Below, in pieces: positions 38,400 to 49,258 of a DNA stretch of 64,000 nt; the first letter of the stretch is position 1, and the number at the start of each line of letters is the position of its first letter. The translations under genes were made by a program, and so were the position numbers. The DNA is from Annona cherimola (taxonomy: Eukaryota > Streptophyta > Magnoliopsida > Magnoliales > Annonaceae): NCBI GenBank assembly GCA_030490835.1, contig CM059975.1, positions 5,793,579-5,857,578 on the forward strand, in the 5' to 3' direction. The notes beneath the pieces were generated by a model. That model saw only the letters and a program-made list of their open reading frames with translations. It had not been told where the DNA came from and searched no databases.

Positions 38400-40196
38400 A
38401 ATTATTATACATTATCACTGCACATCATTCCTTGCCTCGTCCCGGGTTTTTGATTCTTCCTTCCCTACAACCAACTTGCGCCAAGTAATGATCAACAGAA
38501 TCTTAATTGTTTAATAAAAGGGGAAGCAGATAAAGGAGTTATCCAACTTCGCTTCTCTTCAGGAAATCGGTAAGGTTGGCCCACCAACTTGACTTTTCCC
38601 CTAAAAGAATTCCCAACAGCATGCGGCATCAAATCCGATGCAGATGCCGCAACGACTCCATTCCTCAAGTCTTCACCACGTGCCATCCAATTTCAATTCA
38701 TTAGAGGGCTCCAGGCCTCGAAGACTACTGCTAACAACGCCGTATGCATGCTTTAATCGTTTTCGAGCAGTCGGTCATGGCAATGATGCATAAATAGATT
38801 AGCTCAAGAAATAGATTCTCCGGAGAAAAGCTCATCCAAATCCAAATACCCAATGCAGTGAATTTCGAAAGCATTGAAAAGAGAGGATACAATAAAGAAG
38901 ACGTAGAAAGTTGCAAAAGTGCAAGACTGCCCCCTTTATTATTTTAGAGATGGACCACTGTTGTTTTGTGAGGGTCTTGGCTTAGGAATGGGGCAATTGA
39001 TGCGACTTGGGTAGTGGGTGGCTGGAAAATAACTCCTGACATGAGCATTAGCTAACAGTGATTGGTTGAACTTGCATCTATTATCGCCATCCAAACCGTC
39101 AACAGATCCCATGATAGCTGCCCATCCGGAATCAACGACACACTCACTAAAGGTGTTTGTCGCATTGCTTTCTCTTGTTACTGTCATGTAAAAGGGGCCA
39201 CTCAAATGCAAGCGTACTAACAAGTTCTAATCTCATCTCTTGTCGCTTTGGTCAAAAGGAAATAATCCCATTTAATGTGGACAATGTTTAGATAGTTAAT
39301 TTAGTGTGCTTCTTTTATTTTATTATCCATGTTTTCTCACATTTATTTTTAATTATTCTTCTCTACCACATTTCATTTTTTATTTTTTTTTTGCCTTTTT
39401 CTTTGCAACATTTCCGTTCTAATTTCCTTACTCAACTGGCGCACCCTCATTTTGCTCACCGCCAACCGACAGCCGCAGAGGAAGCGAGTTCAGTTATTAA
39501 ATTCTGGAATTGGCCCTTGATCCATTGGACTACGGCGTCCAAGACACAGCCCAGCAAAGAGAACGGAACCTGCTGCCTTGGACGAAACCTATGAAAGTGG
39601 AACCAATACCCTTTAGATAAACTATCATGTACTTCAATAATGGATATAATTAACTAACTAACAATCTATTATTTTTTATTTAAAAGTTCTTTTGATCACA
39701 TAAAAATATTTTTTAAGCAATATCCTTTTATAATATTCTCAATTCTGAACTATTTACAGTATTCTTATATACATATTTATAATGCTAAAATTCACTTAAT
39801 TAGAGAAGTTATCTATCTAAGTATCTAATATTATTCCAAATTCAATATGAAACTATTAAAATCTAAGAATGTTTATGAATAAATATATAGTATATAAAAA
39901 GTTTTTGATCAAAATGAACTTCGGCATATTTTTTATATGCGTATAGAATAATGTTGTAAATGGTTCATAATTAAAAATATTCACAAAGAAGCTTGTATCT
40001 TTAAGCCATTGATTTTCATTTCGACTTTGTTCCAACTCAGCAGCCTACTCACGCAGTCTAAAACCCTGTGATTGTAATGAGGGTCAAGATGCATTCCACC
40101 GTCAAAGCTTGCCAGCGATCTCAACAAACGGGTACAGCATTCCGCCAATGAAATCCGAGTCAATCGAGTTTGTTGCCACCTACGTCGCCCATTGAT
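38400..40196. other. Region with unrecognised open frames
   Basis: Moderately GC-balanced DNA. Minus-strand frames start at 38686 (MARGEDLRNGVVAASASDL), 39223 (MLVRLHLSGPFYMTV) and 40214; a plus-strand frame ends near 39594. None resembles a protein family I know, none joins convincingly by splice sites, and the longest is 96 codons. They could be exons of a lineage-specific gene or chance frames. Confidence 0.25.
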
Positions 40197-40204
40197 AATG
40201 CATG

Positions 40205-40905
40205 TAGGGTGCAACTTCGGCTCATGAAACTCTCGGGTTCATCTCGACCCTAGCCCTAACCCTATTTATAAAATATCAACCTTAACCATAACCATAACCC
40301 TATTTGTAAAACCTGAACGCTACCTATTTTTGCAAATTGGGTTCGGATTGAGTTTCGGGTTGGAATTTATGTTGATGAATTTACATTTTATTTAAAAATG
40401 ATAAGTTTAGAATTTCATATGAATAAATAATAATAACAAATCATGTAGGTAAATATAATAATATATAATCAAACTACATATTTTTTAAAAATAGCAATAT
40501 AAAGAATATTTCTAAAAAAATTTAACATCAAAACTAAGATAAAGGAAAAAAATTAATAAGTGTAAAAGTGAATGATAGAAATAAAAGATAAATATAAATG
40601 AAATAATATATTTTATTTACAATAAAATTAAAATATGTATTCAAATATAGATATAATAACATAAAATATAAAGAATATAAAGAAATATTGTTTAAATAGT
40701 ATATATATAATATATTTTATAATAAATATATAATGAGAAATCGGACTCGAGTTCTTCGGGTTTGGGTTCACTTGAACTCTAACCATATCATATTTACAAA
40801 TCAAGTTCCTCGGGTTTGGATTTTTCGGGCTCGGGTTATGAAAAATCAATGTTCAATACTGTTCAAAATCGGTTTCGGCTCAACCCGGCCCAAGTTGCAA
40901 CCCAA
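40205..40905. mobile_element. 701-bp non-autonomous hAT, same family as 18065-19929
   Basis: Left end TAGGGTGCAACTTCGGCTC and right end GGCCCAAGTTGCAACCCAA match the termini of the larger element. An exact 8-bp duplication, aatgcatg, lies at 40197-40204 and 40906-40913. The interior is AT-rich and unlike the 1.87-kb copy apart from the ends, as in deletion derivatives. It lies about 160 bp upstream of the interrupted gene at 41067. Confidence 0.88.
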
Positions 40906-41066
40906 AATGCATGCATAACGATTTCACGACCCGCCAAAACGAATAGTAGATACAGTTGCCCGGACGAAGAAATACCATAAATTCAACGCATGTCTATCGA
41001 CCATTCAGATCATATATCCCTTCCTATCCAATCCAACGGCATTACAACCTTTCATGGATAGCAGAG

Positions 41067-41483
41067 ATGCACACAGATCAGCCGCAGCTCTCACATGTGC
41101 AGATGGTGCCGTTGGGCCACAGCTCACGGTGTAAAAGCGTTGCGGTGGTCGACGACGAACCAAAGTACACGAGCCTGAAAGACATTATCCAGCGGTGGCC
41201 CGCCAAAGAATGCTAAAAGTACTTCCACGACGCCAAGAGCTTCGCCTCGCCGGACATCCGCATCAAGAACCAGCTAGTAAAGCGGGCGGCCTCTGCCTAC
41301 CTGCAGTCCACGGCCGACCTCGTCAGCCCCAGCCGGAATTTCATGCAGAGGCTGTGGCGCAAGATCACGAGCCACCCCGTGCCATGGGCGAGCTGGCGAG
41401 TAATTATGCAGGCGTGCGTGGATTGCCTGGCTAAGCGCCTCTCCTGGTTCGTCTCATGCATGGCCAACCGTATTGGGAGATAG
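41067..41483 (+). pseudogene. Small plant protein gene interrupted by one in-frame stop
   Basis: From ATG 41067 the frame runs 138 codons to TAG 41481-41483 with one TAA at codon 50 (41214-41216). Both halves are GC-rich and coding-like, in contrast to the AT-rich flanks, and no frameshift separates them. The first half has KYTSLKDIIQRW; the second KYFHDAKSFASPDIRIKNQL, then VKRAASAYLQS, NFMQRLWRKI and CVDCLAKRL. The (I)RxxLVKxAAxAYLQ core followed by FxxRLW recalls a small uncharacterised plant family; that comparison is from memory. A recent pseudogene is most likely. Stop readthrough or a sequencing error are alternatives. Downstream translation from ATG 41343 would give only a fragment. 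Confidence 0.65.
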
Positions 41484-44400
41484 CCTCAACGAATGTGGGC
41501 AGGTTTGAAGACATCCGTGTCTAAAACTCGCTCGTTTGATTGATATCTCAGGTATGGTCATATGCCCAACAAATTAAATTGCCCATTTAACATGGCAGAA
41601 GCTGTGGAACGATAGCTAACTCTCTATTCGTTCTTCTTCTTGTTCTTTATTTCCTCCCTAGAAAAAAAAGAAAAAAAATGTACACATCGAACCGTGGCAT
41701 GCATGTTTTATTTGCGTAGATGTCTGTTTCACGTGTAGGAATATCATCAGAGTTACCTGATCTCGGAAGGATAACAACTAGTTAGGAGCCCGGCCGGCGC
41801 CTCCATCACGTTGCCACGGTACCGCACGCATTACCGTGCAAGACGTTTTTCCGATGCGGATTGCATGTGAAATGGATCCGAGCCGTTCACATTCCCCGTA
41901 CAGCCCACATGCAAAAGGCCATTTGCTATCATGCCAAATTCTTTTTGGAACGCAGTCAAAAGATGCGATGGTACAGCTTAAATTTCAAGGATTTTGCCTT
42001 CGTATAAATGGAAGTAACAGAAATACGGTTTTGCCAAATGCCTACAAGAACTAGGGAAATGACATGCAATACGATCAATGATATCGGCAACGGACGGTTT
42101 GAATGGCTCGAAGCGAGAGAACGCCACATTTTGCAATTAGCAAAGCATGGGATTGCTTTGAAATCCGTACATTGACCGTTGAACTACATGCGCATGCAAG
42201 GTCCCATGTTTCACATGTGAGTTCTTCACAGGGACAACGACCAAACTGCTCACATGTTACCCAAATAAACTTTCTTTCTATCACGAGATGAACAGCAAAG
42301 AAGTGGCCACCGATTGGAATAACTGGGCATGAGGAAAAAAACTGCCAACCACGATGTTTGATTCTTCGTCCATCTACATGAATCCAAGGACAAAGTCGTC
42401 TAAGTAAGGCTAATGTAATTGATTGCTTTCTATCTAGCGGTTGTGATCCTTCCTAAGCATATTATTTCATACGTAAATTAAACACCACTTAAATAACCCA
42501 TTTGCTGCCCTTTCTATGGGCAGACGTCCAAACCAACTCTACCGGCTGATGACTGAATAAATTGCCCAAAGAACTGGACCTAAAGCGGAACAGGAAACAG
42601 GTTTACTTTTCCATCTTTCAGTTAGGAATATTTTATTTCAAGTTTTAATGTTACAGAGAACCGCTCCGAGTTGCCACCGTTTCAGTAGTAACTCCTTTCA
42701 AAAATTAGTTTTTTAATTTTATTTCAAAATTTTAACCACACATATTATTTAAAATATAATTTTGACTGTTCATAATGAAAATAATTCAAATATAATAGTG
42801 GTAATTAAAAAACACGACGTAAGGGTATTAATAGTGTATATATTTTTAGATTATAAATAATATTTAAAATAAGATTTGTATTATCTGAAACGTTATATAC
42901 ATATATACTTGGTTTAGATGAGTCTAAGAAAAGTCTTTTTTATTTTGCTAAAATATTATATACTTATTTTTATTTGCTAAGTATGTAAGTTTTATGATTT
43001 TTACATATTTAAGGTCACAATAACATCTGATTTTTTAATTTTTATCATGAACAGTTAAAATCATATTTTAAATAATATATGTGATTATATTTTTTAAACA
43101 AAATCAAAAACTACTGTTCATCATATTTTAAATAGTATATTTAATTAGATTTTTTTAAACAAAATCAAAAAAATTAGATTTTCGAAAGAGTTCCCATTAA
43201 GATGAGCAAATGGTCACTAAAAGCATTACAAAAGCGGCTGGTCCAAGCGGCTGAATTGGGAATCAGTAAGGTCTAGTCCAGTTTTGTAAGACATTGAACT
43301 TTTTTCCTTCAAAAGGCAATGTAAAGAGTGGATTGAGAAACGTATTTCAGTAGCAAAAGAGCTATTTCGTGTAGATTATATTATTAATCCTTCTAATCAG
43401 TTGCAAATTGTACTTTTAAAACAATTTTATTCAGTTACAAATTGCAGTTTAACAACAGGTTTATTTCACTCTCGTCCATAACTTCCAAACATCGTTTAGA
43501 AAAGAAAGGCAAAAACAAATTAGTCTGCATGTTGGATTGACTCTCCAAAACTCGAAATTTGAAATCGTACTGGGAAAGTCGAGTTCCAAAACAGAGTTGC
43601 ACCAAAAAGGGGATGTATATGATGATATGCCGTTTTGGCTGCGTTAGTGTACTCTTCCCGCTCTCACGCTGCATGTGCTAGCAAATGAGCAATCAAGCAT
43701 GCACGCCCGTACTTCACTACGCACGGGAAAACTCATGAACTGGAAGCTGTAAACGCATGACATGCAGTATCCGAGTCAATCCAACTGTTGATCCATGCAT
43801 GCGATTGTATCTAGCCGTTTGATTGTGGGTGATGAGACGATTAGAACGGTAAAATAGATAAAAATAAACAAATAAAATTCTATGAAGAAGCACAGATCTC
43901 TAAAATCTTCCATCGTTAGTCACCCTAGTATCTAAATCCACCGTGGATGAAGATGTAATGGGGATTTTTAATCTAGGGCGTGATTTTTACCGGCAATGAT
44001 TGCAGGCAAATTTCTTATATTCAGTGTGTTTTCCGACGCCCAGGCGATAGACGGGCCGTTTTTAAGTAAGAATTTCTTACTTGGTCCTACTTTTCAATTA
44101 TTTCTACATAACTACTCACACAACTAACCTATCTATTTTAACTTTATCATCTTTACTACTCATCATTACCTCTATCATATTACATCATTTGACAACTTTT
44201 ACTCTTCAAAAGTTTTATTCATTCTCAAACGCACCTTAAGTATGTAAAATTAACGAATGTAACATAAAAAAATAATTTTAAAATGAAACTATTTAATAAT
44301 AGAAATATTTTTTATTATGATTATTAACTAAACATTATGTAAATTTTATTTTAAAAATAGATTTTATAGCATTAAAATGTAAAAAGTGTCCAAAATCCTT

Positions 44401-44894
44401 TTATTTTTCTAATATAATAATATTTTTATAATGAATCTATTTCGTTATAATTTTTTATTTTATGGTTAATATTCTGGTATAGTTATACCTATTTTGACAT
44501 GCTGGGTTTGAAAATTGGTTATACTTTATAACTTTTTTAGTGTCTTAAAACTGAATTTTGTTAATCTATGTATTTATTTTTAAATCTAAACATATTTCAA
44601 AGATTATCACTATTTTTAAAATTTTGAAATCACCATGCAGGATAAAATCTCACATGAGCATTATGACCAATATAATATCCATAATGCTTGTTTCTTAGCT
44701 TATGGTATTCAAGTTTATAGGGACACAATTGCAATTTGAAACCGATATGCGTTCAGTTAAACACCTGCGTAAACTTTTTAAAATTGCAGTTCAACTAAGA
44801 TTTTCACAATTAATTAATCACTTAACCAAACCGGACCCGAAGCTGGCACCCAACTGCCCAAGTGCTAGCTGCCATCTCTCGCCCTAGCTCGGGC
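41484..44894. other. Intergenic, no gene seen
   Basis: AT-rich with short open frames only. Sequence at 42700-43180 repeats motifs such as CATATTTTAAATAATATATG in both orientations and may be a decayed fold-back element. A Tourist-like remnant in reverse orientation is at about 44090-44235 (CAACTAACCTATCTATTTTA, ending CAAACGCACC). The ROXY promoter presumably occupies the last several hundred bases. Confidence 0.5.
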
Positions 44895-44900
44895 TATAAA
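44895..44900 (+). promoter_or_regulatory. TATA box of the ROXY gene
   Basis: GGGCTATAAAAACCC is a strong TATA element. Plant transcription usually starts about 25-35 bp downstream, near 44925, which would exclude the ATG at 44914 from the mRNA and favour the ATG at 45007. Confidence 0.75.
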
Positions 44901-45006
44901 AACCCATTGTCGGATGGCTTTGGAACGCCCCTTCGCCTTTCAAGTTTCAACGTCCCTTCTCAGCCTCTTCCTAAGGAGTTTCCGGAAAGTTTTGCTATTT
45001 AAGAAA

Positions 45007-45441
45007 ATGCAGTTCCTGAAGGAGTCGTCGAGCAAGGGTTTGTCGATGGTGATGGAGGGGCATAGGGCCGGAGGAGATCGGGAAGCAGTGACGGCGGAAG
45101 GCAGCTGCTCCCCGTACGAGCGGCTGCGGAGACTCGCGTCGGGGAACGCGGTGGTTGTGTTTAGCCTCAGTGGCTGCTGCATGTGCCACGTCGTCAAGCG
45201 CCTCCTCCTCAGCCTAGGCGTTGGCCCCGCCGTGTACGAGCTGGACGAGGAGAAGGGCGGGAGGGAGATCGAAGCCATCCTCTACCAACTGGTGGGCAAC
45301 TGCCAGCAGAAGCAGCTGCCGCCGCTCCCGGCAGTCTTCGTGGGTGGGAAGCTCTTGGGAGGGCTCGACAGCCTCATGTCTTGCCACATCAACGGCACAT
45401 TGGTGCCACTGCTCAAGGACGCCGGAGCTCTCTGGCTCTGA
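45007..45441 (+). CDS. CC-type glutaredoxin (ROXY family)
   Basis: Land-plant-specific glutaredoxin that binds TGA bZIP factors in the nucleus and cytosol, influencing petal/anther development, nitrate signalling and jasmonate/salicylate responses depending on the member. The intronless frame gives 144 residues: a variable leader, ERLRRLASGNAVVVFSLSG, the active site CCMC at 57-60, LPPLPAVFVGGKLLGGLDSL with the glutathione-binding region, an LxxLL-like LVPLL at 132-136, and the C-terminal ALWL that mediates TGA/TOPLESS contacts in the family. The frame is open upstream to ATG 44914, but that codon lies 14 bp from the TATA box, so 45007 (MQFLKE) is preferred; ROXY proteins commonly start MQ. 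An insertion (NCQQKQ) before LPPLP is usual for the group. GC-rich third positions contrast with the flanks. The specific ROXY orthologue is not assignable. Confidence 0.93.
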   Translation: MQFLKESSSKGLSMVMEGHRAGGDREAVTAEGSCSPYERLRRLASGNAVVVFSLSGCCMCHVVKRLLLSLGVGPAVYELDEEKGGREIEAILYQLVGNCQQKQLPPLPAVFVGGKLLGGLDSLMSCHINGTLVPLLKDAGALWL

Positions 45442-48400
45442 GAGATGCACTGAGAGATGAGATCACCAAATTATCTAGGCATGCAGAAGCAAATGGAATG
45501 ATTGTACAGATCAGATGGAAAGGAAATCGTAAGAAAAAAGGAGCGAAAAAGCACCCTTCATTTGTTGTTCATGCAGCCTTTCGTTGGTTGCTCTTCTTCT
45601 TAGTTTAAACGCTTTCATCATGTTTACAAATGGATTGCTCTACTTCGTAGTCTAAACGTCTTTATCATGTTTACAAATGTCAGCTGGAAAATGACTCCAA
45701 GCCCGCCATTTTCCTCCTCCTTAATTTCGAGTACTACAGTTACAATTGCATGCGTGCATGGAATATTTTTACCGTTTGGTAGTGGCATTGTGGAACCCGC
45801 ACAATTCGGCTACCTTAATTATCGACAACGAAGAATTTCTAACAACGTCTGTTCTTGTTTTGATGTTCTGTAATTAATTTACGATGTTTTCGGTTATCCC
45901 TCGGAGCTTACAATCCCATGCATGTGTCTCAGACTCCAATATAACAGCTCCAGAGTCGATACTACCCTGTCCAGCCGGCCCACCATACCCATTCTATATT
46001 TCCATCTATAAAAATAAATAAATAATGCATATGATTACGTGCCCATAAATTGTAATTGCTTCGAGAAATCCTCTCCATTATAATGTAATTGGCACGCAAC
46101 TATATACGGGGTGGCCCGTGGCCGATGGTTTTCTGATGTCGCACATGTTCTGCCACTTAAGAATCGTACGTCCATTGGATGTAGTAGCTTGAGTTTGCTT
46201 AGGGACGGTCTGCTTCCAGGCCGGGTAGGCGGGTAGGGAGGAGAGTCTAGGTTTGCATGGCACGGTCGTGGCCGTTTGCTGCATTCGACCGCTCGTCAAA
46301 TTGGCATAATAGTTAATATTCTTAATAAAATTATTATAATAAAATAATAAGAGTATGATCAGCGGCCACGTGTACGGTGCAGAGAGCTTGCAGGCCATTT
46401 TCGCATCATCCGAATCTGGAGATGATCCGACGGTTTTGACTCCGTACGTGAGGGTCCAAGACACCCAAGTCCTCCGGGTACTCGATTTATCCAGAGCGCG
46501 CATATGCAGGACAGAATAGCAGGCGGAGCAGGGCAGAAGACAGAGGAGGGGACCAAGCGACAACGCATGAGCGAGGGGACAGGCAGGGATCCGACTGTAC
46601 AATCGTCGTAGACCGTTAGGCTGTTGCTACGACGACAGTGGCTGGCCGCCTTTGCCTCTGCACGATATGGAAAGATCTCGCAATTTGCCCCTTCGCCGCT
46701 TGCTTTTCCTTCCTTCCTGCTCCTTGACCATACCTTTCCCGTTTCCAAAACGAGGCGTCTGTGACTACTGACTACCGCCATCGAAACAGCCCTTCTTTTG
46801 GGTATTTTCTCTTTCCTTCTTTTCGTTTTTGCTCCTTTCTTCCAAATCCCCTCCCTCTCCCTCTCCCTCCCTCCCGGCATTGACCGCTGTGCGGAGCAGG
46901 AGAAAGGGATTGGATGATTGGAATTGCGCTTGTTCCGTTCGGGACGACCTCGTCAGATGCTTATGTTCGTGATCCGCAGGGTCCCACTCATGACGGGTGT
47001 TGGAGTCCGGGCACGGCCCGCCCCGACGCACATCTTTATCACGTCTCGTTTCCCCAGTGAGATCGAGGCCGGCTTTCTTCGCGGCACGGTCCTTTTTTTT
47101 TCCCTAAAGGACGAAGAGCCGTTTTGTACTCTGGCCCAAAATGGCAATGCACAGGCCGCATGCCACTGACTACGAGAATTGGCATACGGATGCTGCATGC
47201 ATACATCCCCTCAAACTGACAACAATGCATCTTCGCTTTGGACGCAGAAAAGTTGCGGACTAGATTCATTTAATTGTATATGATATCATTCTTTTAATGG
47301 AAGTATATAATATCAATTTGAAGATAAATAATTTACTTTCAATGTGAAAAAGAAAAGGTTAGTATTTGAACATTACGGTAAGCCATATTGCACAAAACTA
47401 TAAAAGTTCCGATACATTTCTTGTAGAAACCAGAAAACGCATTAACAACTTCCTTATAGAAATAGTTCTCACCACAGTTGCATTGACAAATTCTTTATAT
47501 CAGACTTCGATTACGAATTTATAAATTTTAATTGATTATCATGTTTAACGTTGGTTTAGCTAACTGATGTCCTCTGAAGACTCGAAGACTACCTTAATTT
47601 CTGACTAGTATAATATCCTGGATTTTAGATAAACGGGCATCGAATACAAAAAATGAATCAAATTTAATAAATTATCCATTGGTACAACATTATACTAGTA
47701 CTGAGAGAAGATGTTACGGGCAAGCACTTGTTGCAGCTGTTAAGCTCGTCTCGGCTGGGAAAATGTGGTCGGGGAGAGCACAGCACTGATATTAGCCATC
47801 ACAACGTTACGTACACGAACCTTTTAATTCCTTTTGTCAATCAAAAAAACCATCGTCACAATCCCAGAGCATTGCTGGCTAAATTTTATTAAATGATTCT
47901 GCATATTCCCTTTAGTTCTCGGCTACTAAAGCATATAAGCCCCACACCCCATGTACTCCCTCGATGCCAAAATCAACACTCACACACCCCACATATTGGT
48001 CTACGCCTTAGTTAGCATAGAAACGGAATTTTTGGCTTAGCTTTCAGCTTGCAAAATTTTTGTTCGTGAAAGCAAAGAAAAGCCTCAAAATGCACGAATT
48101 AAAAAGCTTTAAATGGAAGCTTCTCATGGACGTGCACTGTCGTCACTGCGCAGCCAAACAGGCACTAGAACGAAGAGAACCAACCACACAATGACCTTAC
48201 ACGAACAATAAATAGCGCCACTATTTAAAGCCAAGCATGAGCAAACCCACAAACTGCAGGTTATTCAACCATCCAATGCTTTTCTTGGCGACACCAGAAA
48301 GCCGAGATGCACTTCAATTGATCAACTCATCCTGCATCCTGCTTAGAGGACGACAGTAGGCTGATTTGATTAGAAGTTTAATATCAGAAACACTTCGGAA

Positions 48401-49258
48401 ATGGCTGAGCACTCACCGTGCAGCGTGCGATCAATGCCTAAACAGCTGAACGCAGAAAGTCCATGAAAATTTAGAATTTGACAACGGATTTTGGGTTGTA
48501 CAAATGCATTTCATTTCTACAAAAGGGGAAGAACCAACCTACACATTATATACCATCTTGGCTGCATTAGTCTTAGGACCAGCTTCTGATTCCACCCAGA
48601 GAAGGGGCAGGCACAAAATGATTTTCCACAATGGATTTTCACATGCATACGCAAGCATTCAAAATACAGTGTCCGTGTCTTTTCTCTTATGCTGCAATTG
48701 TTTAGATCTTACCACAGTACTGCACACTGAGAAACAAATGAATACCACGATAAAATACCATTGAGCTGTCAAGGAACAACTCGAATGACACAGTCGCATT
48801 GCCCCTCTTTACATGACTTCTCCTTGCTCCATAGAACTATAGACCTGCACGCAAACCTTTCGCAAGATAGATTCTCTATTATTTTCCAATAGGCAATAAC
48901 TAAACCTCCTGAATTGGCATTATTTTCCAAGTGCAATTATGTTACTTCCCCCAGTTATCACTACGTAATTTGCGGATTTTATAGCTGAGATTTGGGCTCA
49001 TGCTTGGACTCCAGCAGGCTGACCCATTTCGAGAAAAATTCATTATCCTATTTCTTAGCAGAAGTGGAGGAAACAACATAATCATCATCAACTGAAAATA
49101 TTTGTCACTGATAAAAGGATTATGATTTCCTAAGGTTAATTAGCCTTCAGTGGGGTATAATGTCTGTATCAACAGACCACTGAGGATGCCCCACCTGCAA
49201 GTTTCTTTGGGACAAGACTTCGAAATTCAATCCTTAGGCAAACTGGATATATACCTAA
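45442..49258. other. Intergenic between ROXY and VPS32
   Basis: The ROXY 3' UTR probably covers the first few hundred bases; TTTATCATGTTTACAAATG occurs twice (about 45613 and 45661) as part of a 48-bp-spaced direct repeat. The patch 46360-47200 is GC-richer, with a long pyrimidine-rich tract at 46690-46870 and several overlapping frames up to 174 codons; these lack known domains and look like composition-driven open frames. The VPS32 3' UTR ends somewhere below 49259. Confidence 0.45.

Noticed and set aside
44914..45006. N-terminal extension of the glutaredoxin frame (31 codons)
   Set aside because: It begins 14 bp after the TATA box, so it is probably not transcribed in full; the family usually lacks such an extension.
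46078..47031. Overlapping minus-strand frames of 170+ codons
   Set aside because: Open in several frames at once because of GC/pyrimidine-rich composition; no domain, no consistent splice model.
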